DNA of 64,000 nucleotides from positions 496,001-560,000 of the forward strand of contig JACKAB010000005.1 in the NCBI GenBank assembly GCA_020635285.1. Direction: 5' to 3'. Origin of the DNA: Ignavibacteriales bacterium. GTDB taxonomy: Bacteria; Bacteroidota; Ignavibacteria; Ignavibacteriales; Melioribacteraceae. Each line of letters starts with the position of its first letter. The stretch's first letter is position 1. The position numbers and the translations under genes were made by a program. Under the pieces are notes generated by a model. That model was given only the letters and a program-made list of their open reading frames with translations, had not been told where the DNA came from and ran no database searches. Shown here one piece after another: positions 1 through 10,321 of this stretch.

Positions 1-1652
1 CTGCTGCTGCATATGCAAAAATGAAAAATAGAATGGAGACATTTGTCTGCACAACTTCAATAGGACCTGGAGCAACTAATATGCTTACCGGAGCTGCTGC
101 AGCCACAATAAACAGATTACCAGTGTTGTTAATTCCTGGTGATATTTTTGCTCGGAGAAACGTTGCTCCTGTTCTTCAACAGTTAGAGTCTCAGACAACT
201 CAAGATATTTCTGTAAATGATTGTTTTAAACCGGTATCAAAATATTGGGATAGAATAAATAGACCTGAACAATTAATTACTTCATTACCGGAAGTAATGA
301 GAGTTTTAACTTCTCCAACCGAAACAGGAACAGTCACATTAGCTTTACCTCAAGATGTTCAAGCAGAAGCTTTTGATTTTCCGATTGAACTTTTTAGAAA
401 AAGAGTTTGGAATATTCAACGGATAAGACCAGATAAAAAAGTTATAAAAACTGCTATCGAACTCATTAAGAAAAGTACCAAACCGGTAATTATTAGCGGA
501 GGCGGAACTATCTATAGTGGAGCGGTTGCGGAGTTAAATCAATTGGTCGATCAAACTGGTATTCCTGTTGCCGAAACATTTGCCGGTAAAGGTGCAATGC
601 AATTCGACAAACCAGAATCACTCGGAGCGGTTGGGGCTACAGGCACTCCAGGTGGTGTTGAAATGGTGAAAGAAGCAGATTTAATTATTGGTATCGGAAC
701 TCGCTATAGTGATTTTACAACAGCCTCTAAAACTGCATTTCAAAATAGGGATGTGAAATTTATTAATATCAATGTAACAGAATTTGATTCTCATAAACAT
801 TCCGCACTGCCGGTTGTATCAGATGCAAAAGAAACTCTTAGAGAATTAATTGATGGCTTAGTTGATTTTAGAGTTGAAGATTCTTGGCACAAAAGAGCAA
901 TAAATTATAATCAATCTTGGGATAAAAAAGTTTCAGAATACTATACTGATAAAAAACAATTACCAGTTTCACAAGTTGAAGTAGTTGGTGCCGTTAATAA
1001 TTTTTCGGAACCAAAGGACGTTGTAATCTGTGCTGCTGGAAGCTTGCCTGGAGATCTCCATAAGTTGTGGAGAACACAAGATCCAAAAGGATTTCATTTA
1101 GAGTATGGGTATTCCACAATGGGTTATGAAATTGCTGCTGGGCTTGGTGCAAAGATGGCTTGTCCGGAAAGAGAAATTTACGTAATGGTTGGTGATGGAA
1201 ATTACTTAATGAACAATCATGAAATTATAACAGCTATTCAAGAAGGAATTAAAATTACCATAATTTTATTAAATAATAACGGATTTGGCAGTATTGGCGG
1301 ACTTTCAGAATCGCTGGGAAGCAAACGTTTTGGAACAAAGTATCGATATAGAAATAGCGAAACTGGAGAAATTGATGGAACTATTCTGCCCGTAGATTTT
1401 ATGCAAAATGCAATGAGCCTTGGTGCAAAAGTAATTGGTGCAGATACAATTGAATCATTAAACGCAGCGTTGAAAAAAGCAAAAGAGTCAGATGAAACTA
1501 CTTTAATTTATATTGAAACGGATTTGATAAAAGGCATTGATGGTTATGCTTGGTGGGAAGTTCCAGTTGCTCAAGTTTCTGAAATGGATTCAGTTAAAGA
1601 AGTTTACAAATCATATACCGAACATAAAAAGAATCAAAAATATTATCTCTAA
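1..1652 (+). CDS. iolD: 3D-(3,5/4)-trihydroxycyclohexane-1,2-dione acylhydrolase IolD (5' partial)
   Basis: The reading frame is already open at the left edge (residues AAAYAK precede the first ATG at 21), so the N-terminus lies outside the window. The visible 549 or so residues show a thiamin-diphosphate enzyme: a central domain followed by the C-terminal ThDP/Mg motif VGDGNYLMNN and the downstream NNNGFGSIGGL. The start 'TTSIGPGATNM' is typical of IolD. In the myo-inositol pathway this cytoplasmic enzyme hydrolyses the ring of trihydroxycyclohexanedione to 5-deoxyglucuronate. It is followed by iolA, iolE and iolG on the same strand, which supports the assignment over acetolactate synthase-like relatives. 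The partial start is due to the window edge, not truncation. Confidence 0.9.
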   Translation, partial: AAAYAKMKNRMETFVCTTSIGPGATNMLTGAAAATINRLPVLLIPGDIFARRNVAPVLQQLESQTTQDISVNDCFKPVSKYWDRINRPEQLITSLPEVMRVLTSPTETGTVTLALPQDVQAEAFDFPIELFRKRVWNIQRIRPDKKVIKTAIELIKKSTKPVIISGGGTIYSGAVAELNQLVDQTGIPVAETFAGKGAMQFDKPESLGAVGATGTPGGVEMVKEADLIIGIGTRYSDFTTASKTAFQNRDVKFININVTEFDSHKHSALPVVSDAKETLRELIDGLVDFRVEDSWHKRAINYNQSWDKKVSEYYTDKKQLPVSQVEVVGAVNNFSEPKDVVICAAGSLPGDLHKLWRTQDPKGFHLEYGYSTMGYEIAAGLGAKMACPEREIYVMVGDGNYLMNNHEIITAIQEGIKITIILLNNNGFGSIGGLSESLGSKRFGTKYRYRNSETGEIDGTILPVDFMQNAMSLGAKVIGADTIESLNAALKKAKESDETTLIYIETDLIKGIDGYAWWEVPVAQVSEMDSVKEVYKSYTEHKKNQKYYL

Positions 1653-1669
1653 AGAGGAAGTTGACAATA

Positions 1670-3140
1670 ATGAAAAAATTTAAAAAATTATATTAATGGT
1701 GAATGGGTAGAAAGTAAATCACAAATATATCTTGATGTTGATGATCCAGGTTCCGGCGAGATTATTAGTCAAGTACCGGCTGGCAGCAAAGAAGATATTG
1801 AAATGGCTGCGAATGCATCTTCAAATGTTTACTTGGAGTGGCGAAATACTCCAGCCGAAAAAAGAATTCAGTACTTATTTAAAATGAAAACAATTTTAGA
1901 AAATAATGCTGATGAAATTGCTACAATCTGTACAAGAGAAAGTGGTAAAACTTTTGCAGAATCAAGAGCCGAAATTGTTAGAGCAGTTGAGAATATAGAA
2001 GTTGCTTGTGGAATTCCAACCTTAATGCAGGGTGAATTTTCAGAAGATATTTCTGCAGGAATTGACGAGTACGTAATACGTCAGCCATTGGGTGTTGGCG
2101 CATGTATCGCACCTTTTAATTTTCCAATAATGATAACCTTTTGGTTTATGCCGTATGCTATTGCTTGCGGAAATACTTATATAGTAAAACCTTCAGAAAA
2201 AGTTCCTGAAACAATGACCAGAATATTTGAATTACTCGAAGAGTTAAATCTGCCAAAAGGTGTTTTAAATTTAGTCCACGGTGGAAAAGAAACTGTCGAT
2301 GCAATTCTTACGAATCCAGAAATCAAGGCGATAAGTTTTGTTGGATCATCAAAAATTGCAAAATATGTTTATTCAAAAGGGACGGAAAATGGGAAGAGAG
2401 TTCAAGCTCAAGGAGGAGCAAAAAATCCGGTTGTAATTATGCCTGATGCTGATGTTGATACAACCACTAATATTATTTCAGATAGTGTTTATGGGTGTGC
2501 TGGGCAAAGATGCTTAGCTGCGTCAACTGTAGTATTGGTTGGTAAAGCAAAAGAGCAATTTAAGGAAAAATTAATAACAGCTGCTAAATCTAAAACTACC
2601 TGTTATGGTTTAGATAAATCATCACAGATGGGCGCAATTATTACAAAAGAAAGTAGAGACAGAATTATAAAGATTATAAATGAAGCTGAATCAAAAGGTG
2701 CAAACATACTTCTTGATGGAAGAAATCAAGATGTTGAAAATTACAAGGGTGGCAATTATGTTTTGCCAACAATAATTGAAAATGCTCCAATAGATTCCGA
2801 AGCCAACCTTACTGAAATTTTTGGCCCGGTTATGAACTTAAAATACGTAGATTCGTTAGATGAAGCAATCGAATTTATTAATTCGAGCAAATATGGAAAT
2901 GCTGCATGTATTTTTACTTCTGATGGTTCTGCCGCAAGAAAATTTAGACATGATGTAATCGCTGGAAATATTGGAGTCAATATTGGGATTGCAGCTCCAA
3001 TGGCATTTTTCCCATTTAGCGGTTGGAAAGAATCTTTCTTTGGCGATTTGCATGGTCAATCTAAACATGCTGTTGAGTTTTATACTCAAACCAAAGTAGT
3101 AATTGAAAGATGGTACAGTGAGTGGACAAGAAAATTCTAA
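1670..3140 (+). CDS. iolA: Methylmalonate-semialdehyde dehydrogenase (acylating), IolA type, frameshifted
   Basis: CoA-acylating aldehyde dehydrogenase that converts malonic or methylmalonic semialdehyde to acetyl- or propionyl-CoA, the last step of inositol catabolism. The catalytic cysteine lies in GCAGQRCLA and the NAD-binding region in FVGSSKIAKYVY. The start is ATG 1670 behind GAGGAAG. The N-terminal part (KNYINGEWVESKS...) is out of frame with the rest because the A-run 1682-1687 has six A where five restore the frame; corrected length is about 489 residues, normal for the family. The gene begins 17 bases after iolD and is followed 19 bases later by iolE. The break is most likely a homopolymer sequencing error. 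Confidence 0.88.
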
Positions 3141-3159
3141 ATTTAAATTGAGAAAAAAT

Positions 3160-4059
3160 ATGATAAAAATAGCAAATGCTCCTTGTTCATGGGGAGTTCT
3201 AGAATTTGAGCTTGAAGGAAAAGCTCCAGATTATATTCAAGTTCTAAATGAAATTAAAGATACTGGATATGAAGGAACTGAATTGGGGGATTGGGGCTTC
3301 ATGCCAACTGATCCAAATCAACTTGATGCTGAATTAAAGAAGCGCGAGTTAAACTTATTGGGTGCTTTTGTTCCTGTTTTGCTAAAGGATAAAAGTAAAC
3401 TTTCTAAAGGAATTGAAGTGGCTGTTAAAACTGCTCGGCTGATGCAATCAGCAGGATATAAAGATTCATTTATTGTTCTTGCCGATGAAAATGGAACCAT
3501 ACCGGTTCGGACAAAGAATGCTGGGCGTATAACTGAACAAATGGAACTGAGCTCTGAAGAATGGAAAATCTTTTGTGATGGAGCTAATCAATTAGCAGAA
3601 AATGTAAAAAAAGAGACCGGACTACGAACAGTATTTCATCATCATTGCGGTGGTTATATTGAAACACCCAAAGAAGTTAATATTCTTTTAGAAAATACAG
3701 ATCCAAGTTTATTGGGCTTAGTTTTAGACATGGGGCATTATAAGTTTGGAGGCGGCGATCCGCTGGAAGCTCTTAAATTGCATTGGGATAGAATTTGGCA
3801 TATTCACTTTAAAGACTGCGATGAAAATATTGCTATTGAGTCTAGAAAAAATAATTGGGATTATTTTGAGTCAGTAAGAAACGGTGTTTTCTGTGAATTA
3901 GGTAAGGGATCTGTTGATTTTAAAAGTATAAAAGATGAACTGGTTAAAAGAAATTACAATGGGTGGATTGTTGTTGAGCAAGATGTATTGCCAGGAATGG
4001 GAAACCCAAAGGAATGTGCATTTAGAAATCGCCAATATATAAAAACTCTTGGTTTGTAA
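3160..4059 (+). CDS. iolE: Inosose dehydratase-like TIM-barrel protein (IolE)
   Basis: A 299-residue protein of the xylose-isomerase-like TIM-barrel family. It opens with MIKIANAPCSWGVLEF and has GTELGDWGFMP and a metal-site stretch FHHHCGGYIE...LDMGHYKFGGGDP...HIHFKDCD, all typical of IolE (2-keto-myo-inositol dehydratase), which makes the diketone used by IolD. An in-frame ATG at 3103 lies inside iolA; ATG 3160 after the iolA stop fits the family N-terminus. The position between iolA and iolG supports the pathway role. A related 2-keto-inositol isomerase (IolI) is the main alternative, but the N-terminal motif favours IolE. Confidence 0.85.
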   Translation: MIKIANAPCSWGVLEFELEGKAPDYIQVLNEIKDTGYEGTELGDWGFMPTDPNQLDAELKKRELNLLGAFVPVLLKDKSKLSKGIEVAVKTARLMQSAGYKDSFIVLADENGTIPVRTKNAGRITEQMELSSEEWKIFCDGANQLAENVKKETGLRTVFHHHCGGYIETPKEVNILLENTDPSLLGLVLDMGHYKFGGGDPLEALKLHWDRIWHIHFKDCDENIAIESRKNNWDYFESVRNGVFCELGKGSVDFKSIKDELVKRNYNGWIVVEQDVLPGMGNPKECAFRNRQYIKTLGL

Positions 4060-4078
4060 AATAACTTGTGGAATAAAA

Positions 4079-5105
4079 ATGAAAAAAAATTAACATTGGA
4101 ATTATAGGAGCTGGAAGGATTGGAAAAGTTCACACAGAAACAATTGTTCAAAACATATCTGATGCAGAGGTTGTTTCAATAGTTGATGTAAATCTATCAG
4201 AAGCTCAAAAGCTTGCTCAAAAATTTAGAATTGCTAACTTTTCACAAAACTATCAGGATGTAATTAATAATCCAGAAATTGATGCAGTTGTAATTTGTTC
4301 ACCAACTAATACACATGCTCAATATATTGTGGAATCTGCCAGAGCTGGAAAGCACATTTTTTGTGAAAAACCAATCGATCTAGACATTCCAACAATTCAA
4401 AATGCTTTGAAAATTGTTGAAGAATGTAATGTAAAATTGATGGTTGGTTTTAATAGAAGGTTCGACTCAAATTTTAGAAAAATTAAACAAATGGTACTTG
4501 AAGGAAAAATTGGAGAACCTCATATTCTAAAAATTACTTCTAGAGATCCTGCCCCACCGCCAGCTGAATATGTTGCAGTTTCAGGCGGTATGTTTTTAGA
4601 TATGACAATTCATGATTTTGATATGGCTCGATTTATTGTTGGAAGTGAAGTTGAAGAAATATTTGTTGCGGCAAGTGTTATGGTAGATCCCAAAATAGGT
4701 GAAGCTGGGGACGTTGATACAGCACTTATAACGCTAAGATTTGAAAATGGTGCAATGGGTGTTATTGATAATAGCAGAAAAGCGGTTTACGGGTATGACC
4801 AAAGAGTAGAAATATTTGGTTCTAAAGGAATGATTAAGGTTGATAATAACGCCCCAGATAACCACAGTTATTATGGCAATGATGGAGTTCATGCATCTTT
4901 GCCTCTTAACTTTTTTATGGATAGATATATTGAAGCCTATGCTAACGAAATTAAAGAATTTTGTTCGGCAATTTTAAACGATGATCCAATCTCAGTAGGC
5001 GGAATGGATGGATTGCGTGCAGTTATGATTGGACTTGCCGCAAAAAAATCAGTTCAAGAAAATCGCCCAATTAAAATTAGCGAGATTCTTGAAGTTCATA
5101 ATTAG
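4079..5105 (+). CDS. iolG: Inositol 2-dehydrogenase (Gfo/Idh/MocA), frameshifted near start
   Basis: NAD-dependent dehydrogenase that oxidises myo-inositol to scyllo-inosose. The N-terminal Rossmann motif IGIIGAGRIGKVH follows an ATG at 4079, but the A-run 4082-4089 has eight A where seven keep the frame; corrected length is about 341 residues. The conserved EKP motif (HIFCEKPIDLD) and the C-terminal sheet domain with DMTIHDFDMARF are intact. It closes the iolD-iolA-iolE-iolG run. Other Gfo/Idh sugar dehydrogenases look alike, so the substrate rests on the neighbours. The disruption looks like a sequencing indel. Confidence 0.83.
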
Positions 5106-5132
5106 AATTTGATTTAAATCTAAATGGAGATT

Positions 5133-6671
5133 ATGAAAATTAATTTGAATCTTTTAAGTAAGTTACTCGTTGCTTTTTGTTGCATCAGTATCGTTTCTTG
5201 TAATCTGCAGGAAACGAATAATGGTAAGTGGGTAAAAGCAGACTTTCATATGCACACCACAATGTCTGATGGAAACAATACCCCCGAAGAACTTTCAGAG
5301 AATGCTTTTCAAAAGTATGACCTAGATGTTATCGCTATATCTGAACACGGTGGAAAATGGTATAAAGTAAATGATGACTTCTTAAGAATAGATGATAACA
5401 ATAATATTATCTATGATGGCAAAGAATATGATTCAGCTAATGTTGTTAGTCTGAAAAAATTTAAAAATCAATCCCGCACTATTCAATTGGAAAATAAATC
5501 ATTCTCCGAGGTATTAAAACTTAGAAAGAAATATCCCCAAAAAATGATTATTCAAGGATTGGAATGGAACATACCTGGACATGATCATGGAAGTATAGGA
5601 ATATTGGCAGAAACCGGAAAATCAATAAGCGATTTTCACTATATGTTTGATCGTAATGACATCGATTATTTTGGCAAGCCAAATTTGGTTAAAAATTGCG
5701 AGAGTATTCATGAAAATTCATTGAAAGGTCTCAAGTATCTAGAACAAAATTATCCACAAGAAAGTTATTTTATTGTTAATCATCCTTCAAGAAGTCTAAA
5801 ATATACAATAGCTGATCTTCGAGATTTTAATAATGCCTCATCCCAAATAGCAATTGGATTCGAAGGGATTCCCGGACATCAAAAATTTGAGGGGAATAGG
5901 GGTGAATACACAAAGGCGTTAAGCACAGACCCAAATTATGATTCACGAACTTATGGAGGAGCCGACTATTTTCTTTCAGAATTAGGCGGTGTTTGGGATG
6001 CCTTGTTGGGTGAAGGACGTAGATTTTGGGTGTTTGGAAATTCAGATTATCACAGAACACAAAAAGATTACTGGCCGGGAGAATATACAACTAATTATGT
6101 TTGGTCAACAGGAGATGGATACAAATCTGTAATAGAAGGAATGAAATCTGGAAATATTTTTGTTGTTCAAAATAATTTAATAGAAGATCTTAAGTTTACA
6201 GCTTCTGCAAATGGTGAACTCAAAACAATGGGAGAAGTATTACAAGTTCAAAATGGAACTAAGGTTAAGATAATAATTGGATTCAAATCTTATTCGTCCA
6301 AAAAAGATGAAAACGAAATAGAATTAGATCATATAGATCTAATTTGCGGAGATGTTACTGGATTAATAAAACCAGAGTCTGAACAATACAATAATACAAA
6401 AAATAAATCGACGAGGATTCTTAGTAGTTTCAAGACTGATGAATTCCTTCAAGTTGAAAATGAAATACGATATTTGGAGTTTAATCATGAAGCAGATAAA
6501 TCAGAATACTTAAGATTAAGAGGAAGTAGTTTAGCCATTAATACAAAAAATGAAACTGACGAATTTGGTAACCCACTTTGTGATACCTTGGTAGTGAACA
6601 CTGACGCAGCAGCAAAAGCTGACTCATGGTTTTATTCTAATCCAATTTTTATAAACACAGATAATAAATAA
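5133..6671 (+). CDS. PHP-domain metal-dependent phosphoesterase-like lipoprotein
   Basis: About 512 residues. The N-terminus MKINLNLL...ISIVSCN is a lipoprotein signal with a lipobox ending in Cys, so the protein is probably anchored outside the cytoplasm. It is followed at once by a PHP motif (ADFHMHTTMSDGNNTPEEL, then AISEHGG) that supplies metal-binding His and Asp residues. Later pieces (EWNIPGHDHGSIG, NHPSRS, FGNSDYHR) match further PHP metal ligands. An upstream in-frame ATG at 5124 would add three residues; ATG 5133 begins a cleaner signal peptide. It lies between the inositol genes and a GH28. The substrate is unknown; PHP proteins usually cleave phosphoesters. Confidence 0.72.
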   Translation: MKINLNLLSKLLVAFCCISIVSCNLQETNNGKWVKADFHMHTTMSDGNNTPEELSENAFQKYDLDVIAISEHGGKWYKVNDDFLRIDDNNNIIYDGKEYDSANVVSLKKFKNQSRTIQLENKSFSEVLKLRKKYPQKMIIQGLEWNIPGHDHGSIGILAETGKSISDFHYMFDRNDIDYFGKPNLVKNCESIHENSLKGLKYLEQNYPQESYFIVNHPSRSLKYTIADLRDFNNASSQIAIGFEGIPGHQKFEGNRGEYTKALSTDPNYDSRTYGGADYFLSELGGVWDALLGEGRRFWVFGNSDYHRTQKDYWPGEYTTNYVWSTGDGYKSVIEGMKSGNIFVVQNNLIEDLKFTASANGELKTMGEVLQVQNGTKVKIIIGFKSYSSKKDENEIELDHIDLICGDVTGLIKPESEQYNNTKNKSTRILSSFKTDEFLQVENEIRYLEFNHEADKSEYLRLRGSSLAINTKNETDEFGNPLCDTLVVNTDAAAKADSWFYSNPIFINTDNK

Positions 6672-6676
6672 TTGCT

Positions 6677-8080
6677 ATGAACTTATTTGATATTACAAAA
6701 TATGGTGCTGTTGGAGATGGCTCAAAGGATAATTCTATTGAAATTCAAAAAGCTATAGATGATTGCACTAAGAATGGGGGTGGTAGAGTCATTATTCCAT
6801 CCAACAACATTTTTATGTCCGGACCTTTTGATTTAAAATCAAATGTCACGATATATGTTGAAAGTAACGCAGTTTTGCTTGCAAACCCTGATGAATCAGT
6901 TTACAAAAAAAGTGCATTTCGTGAAAACCTTGGTGAAGGCACAATTTGGATTGGTGGAGAAAATGCTCAAAACATTAGCATTGAAGGCTCGGGTGTAATT
7001 GACGGGAATGGAATTAAGTTTATGGGCCCGGAGGAAAAAGCGGCATATGTTCTCAAAGATTTTGATGTTGTTGACCCGAGACCGCATTTATTAACTTTGA
7101 TAAATATAGAAAATTTAACAATTCGTGATATAACCTTTAAGGATTCAGCTTATTGGGGTTTGCATATTGTTGGATGTGATAATGTAAAAATTGAAAGCGT
7201 AACAATTTTAAACAATTTAAAGATTCGTAATTCCGATGGAATTGATTTAGATCATTCAAGGAATGTCCGAATAAGTAACTGCTATATAGAATCCGCAGAT
7301 GATTGTATATGTTTTAAGACTCGCAGAGAATATGAAGAATACGGCCCTACTGAAAATATAATTGTATCAAACTGTATAATGACATCAACTTCTTGCTCAT
7401 TAAAACTTGGCAGTGAAAACATGGATGCAATTAGAAATGTAATTGTCAGCAACTGCATAATAAAATCAAGCAATAGGGGAATAGGAATTCAGAATAGAGA
7501 TGAAGGTATAGTTGAAAATATAATCTTTGAAAATATTCTGGTCGAGGGAAGGTTATTTGATAATGTATGGTGGGGAAAGGCAGAACCAATATACATTACA
7601 GCATACAAAAGAAAAACGGAAAACCATAAAGATTCCAATTGGAGATTTGCAAAAGGTCAATCCGTTGGAAAGGTTGGAGAGATTAAAAATATCACTTTCT
7701 CAAATATTAATTGCAGAAGTGAAAATGGTGTATTTGTTGGCGGAGAAAATGATAAAATAAATAACATAAAATTCATTAATGTAAATGTTGAGATAGAAAA
7801 ATTGACATCATACCAAGGTGGTATATATGATTTGCGACCATCTGATACGATCGGTCTATTACATACAAAAACCGCGGGATTTTATTTTGATACCGCTTCT
7901 GATATTAGTCTTAAAAATTGTTCATTAAAATGGGGCAATAACAAGGCTGTCTTTTTTGCAGAAGCAGGAAACTTCAAAAATATTTCTTCTTTAGAAATTG
8001 AAAATTTTAATGGTGAATCAGCGAATAACAATATTGAAAAATTTGAATTTGAAAACTGTACAAATGTAACAACAACTTAA
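6677..8080 (+). CDS. GH28-family protein with altered catalytic motifs, no signal peptide
   Basis: 467 residues with the GH28 layout: an N-terminal FDITKYGAVGDGSKDNS pectate-lyase-type start and then a right-handed parallel beta-helix. The first two catalytic motifs are present as NSDGID (185-190) and ADDCICFK with the Asp pair at 208-209. The usual GHG motif is replaced by CSLKLGSE (about 240-247), and the RIK motif by GIQNRDEG (about 270-277). No signal peptide is visible, so it is probably cytoplasmic unless the start is wrong. It starts five bases after the PHP gene. Family membership is secure; activity on polygalacturonate is doubtful, and a specialised exo-hydrolase is possible. Confidence 0.75.
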   Translation: MNLFDITKYGAVGDGSKDNSIEIQKAIDDCTKNGGGRVIIPSNNIFMSGPFDLKSNVTIYVESNAVLLANPDESVYKKSAFRENLGEGTIWIGGENAQNISIEGSGVIDGNGIKFMGPEEKAAYVLKDFDVVDPRPHLLTLINIENLTIRDITFKDSAYWGLHIVGCDNVKIESVTILNNLKIRNSDGIDLDHSRNVRISNCYIESADDCICFKTRREYEEYGPTENIIVSNCIMTSTSCSLKLGSENMDAIRNVIVSNCIIKSSNRGIGIQNRDEGIVENIIFENILVEGRLFDNVWWGKAEPIYITAYKRKTENHKDSNWRFAKGQSVGKVGEIKNITFSNINCRSENGVFVGGENDKINNIKFINVNVEIEKLTSYQGGIYDLRPSDTIGLLHTKTAGFYFDTASDISLKNCSLKWGNNKAVFFAEAGNFKNISSLEIENFNGESANNNIEKFEFENCTNVTTT

Positions 8081-8093
8081 TAAGAGGTTCTAA

Positions 8094-10301
8094 GTGTTTG
8101 GTCTTGGGATAATAGATTTACTGGTTATTGTATTTTATTTTATTCTTGTAATTGGAATTGGAATTTGGGCAAGTAGGAGAATAAAAAATCAAGAGGATTA
8201 CCTTCTTGGTGGAAGAAAATTTGGAAAGCTAATCCAAACTTTTGCGAGCTTCGGTCAAGCTACATCAGCCGATGGACCGGTTGGAGTTGCTACAACAACT
8301 TTTCATAATGGTGCAGCAGGTATTTGGAGTTCACTATTGATGGTTTTCTCAACCCCACTTTATTGGATTACATCCCCATGGCAAAGGCGAATGAGAGTAT
8401 TAACTATGGGTGATTTTTATGAGGAACGATATGGTTCAAAAAACATGGCAGCAACATACGCCTTGGTAGCAAGTATTGGTATGATGGGACTAGTTTCATT
8501 AGGATACTCTGCAATGAGTAAAACCATTGTTGCAATTACTCCAAAAGCAGAATCTGAATTTACTGATGTAGAAAGAAGCGAATACAATTTATCAATTGAA
8601 CTTTCTGAACTTGAAAATAAAGATGCAGTAACTCTTACCGAAGCAGAAAACGAAAGATTAAAAGAACTAAGAACAATTAATCCTACCAGTTTATTTTCAC
8701 ACATTGATGAATCAACCCTAATTTGGTTAGTGTGTATTGTGAGTATATTATATGCTGTGATGGGAGGGTTGGAAGCGGCTTTCTATACAGATTTATTGCA
8801 AGGGTCTTTTATAATATTGTTATCAATTATGTTAATTCCTTTTTCATGGAGCAAAATTACAGAAATTTATGCTACCAATAATAATGAATCAGCCTTGCAA
8901 ATTTTACATCAGAAACTCCCTGAATCATTCTTTGAAATATTTGGATCACCAACTATATTAGATTTTACGTGGTATTTTATTGTAGCTGCGGCATTGGTAG
9001 CCGGCATAACTGTGGTAACCCAACCTAATCAATTAGTAACAAATGCAGCAGCAAAAGATGAATCATCTGCAAGATTTGGATTTGTAACCGGAGTTTTTAT
9101 AAAAAGATTTTGTACAATACTTTGGGGTGTATTAGGTCTTTCATCAATTCTATTATACTCTGGCAAAATTCAAAACTCGGATTTAATCTGGGGATATGCA
9201 ACAAAAGATCTTCTAGGTCCAGTAGGCTTTGGTCTTGTAGGATTGATGGTCGCCTCACTTATGGCTGCCCTAATGTCGACTGCAACAGCATTGATGTTAA
9301 CCGTGTCAGGACTTATATTACATAACATATATCGCCCATTGGTTGAGGCCAAAAGTGAACAACATTATGTTTGGGCAGGACGGATTTTCGGAGCCTTATT
9401 CTTAATTGGAAGTGCAATTGTAGCAACACAATTCACAAATATTTTTGAAATACTAAAATTTATTTGGGAATTTTTTGTGATTTTTGCTGCCGCATTTTGG
9501 CTTGGGTTAAAGTGGCGAAAAGCTAATAGACAAGGTGCGTGGGCATCAATTCTAATTACCTTTGGATTATTTTACCTATTTCCAGTTCTTATCCCCAATA
9601 CTTTTAGTGATATAAAAACAAATGATTGGATGTTATTAAGAACAGAACCGGAACCAGTTTTAAGAACCTACACAGCTCGCGATATTGATGTTCAGGAACG
9701 CAATGATGAAATTGAAAAGATTACATTAAGAGCTAAAAGCGGTGTAACAGATTTGGCAATACCTAAAAAAATTGAAGTCGGTGATAAGTTTACGAAAAAG
9801 TTTATCCAGCCATCGAAAACAATTTTTTGGTCAAAGCAACCAGTAATAAATTCTGAAGGTAATCTTGAGGCAAGAGGTTATTTTTTCCCTGAACTTATGC
9901 TGCTGAAGAGTTTAGGATTTGAGCTTAATAAATATCCTTATGCATTAAATGAAACAATCAGATTAATGATTCGCTTATTCTTTCCCTTCATCGTTCTAAT
10001 AATAGTTTCACTGATGACCAAAAATAGAGATAAACTTATTAGTGATCTATTCTTCATAAAAATGCGTACAAGGGTGCGAGGATTAGGTCCTGAGGTGGAT
10101 AAGGAAGATATCCAGGCATCATTAAAAAATCCAGAAAAAACTAAAGAGATTTTACTTTTTCCAAACTCACATTGGGAAATTTACAAATGGAATAAACAAG
10201 ATACTGTAGGATTTCTAATATCTGTATTTATTGTCTTTGTTGTTATAGGATCTTTGTTCGCAGTGGTCAAAAATATTTTAACAATTCCAAAATTAATGTG
10301 A
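8094..10301 (+). CDS. Sodium:solute symporter family (SSS) transporter, extended
   Basis: 735 residues, longer than a standard SSS protein of about 500. It starts with GTG 8094 behind AGAGG. The first helix (GLGIIDLLVIVFYFILVIGI) and the following KNQEDYLLGGRKFG stretch are diagnostic of the family. Several further hydrophobic helices follow. Two polar insertions stand out: about residues 150-200, rich in Glu and Lys, and about 520-615 before the last helices. The protein probably imports a sugar, inositol or uronate with sodium. Its place between a GH28 and a GH92, in a run starting with inositol genes, suggests the substrate is released by these enzymes; sequence alone cannot name it. Confidence 0.82.
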   Translation: MFGLGIIDLLVIVFYFILVIGIGIWASRRIKNQEDYLLGGRKFGKLIQTFASFGQATSADGPVGVATTTFHNGAAGIWSSLLMVFSTPLYWITSPWQRRMRVLTMGDFYEERYGSKNMAATYALVASIGMMGLVSLGYSAMSKTIVAITPKAESEFTDVERSEYNLSIELSELENKDAVTLTEAENERLKELRTINPTSLFSHIDESTLIWLVCIVSILYAVMGGLEAAFYTDLLQGSFIILLSIMLIPFSWSKITEIYATNNNESALQILHQKLPESFFEIFGSPTILDFTWYFIVAAALVAGITVVTQPNQLVTNAAAKDESSARFGFVTGVFIKRFCTILWGVLGLSSILLYSGKIQNSDLIWGYATKDLLGPVGFGLVGLMVASLMAALMSTATALMLTVSGLILHNIYRPLVEAKSEQHYVWAGRIFGALFLIGSAIVATQFTNIFEILKFIWEFFVIFAAAFWLGLKWRKANRQGAWASILITFGLFYLFPVLIPNTFSDIKTNDWMLLRTEPEPVLRTYTARDIDVQERNDEIEKITLRAKSGVTDLAIPKKIEVGDKFTKKFIQPSKTIFWSKQPVINSEGNLEARGYFFPELMLLKSLGFELNKYPYALNETIRLMIRLFFPFIVLIIVSLMTKNRDKLISDLFFIKMRTRVRGLGPEVDKEDIQASLKNPEKTKEILLFPNSHWEIYKWNKQDTVGFLISVFIVFVVIGSLFAVVKNILTIPKLM

Positions 10302-10321
10302 TTCTATTAGGATAAAAAATT

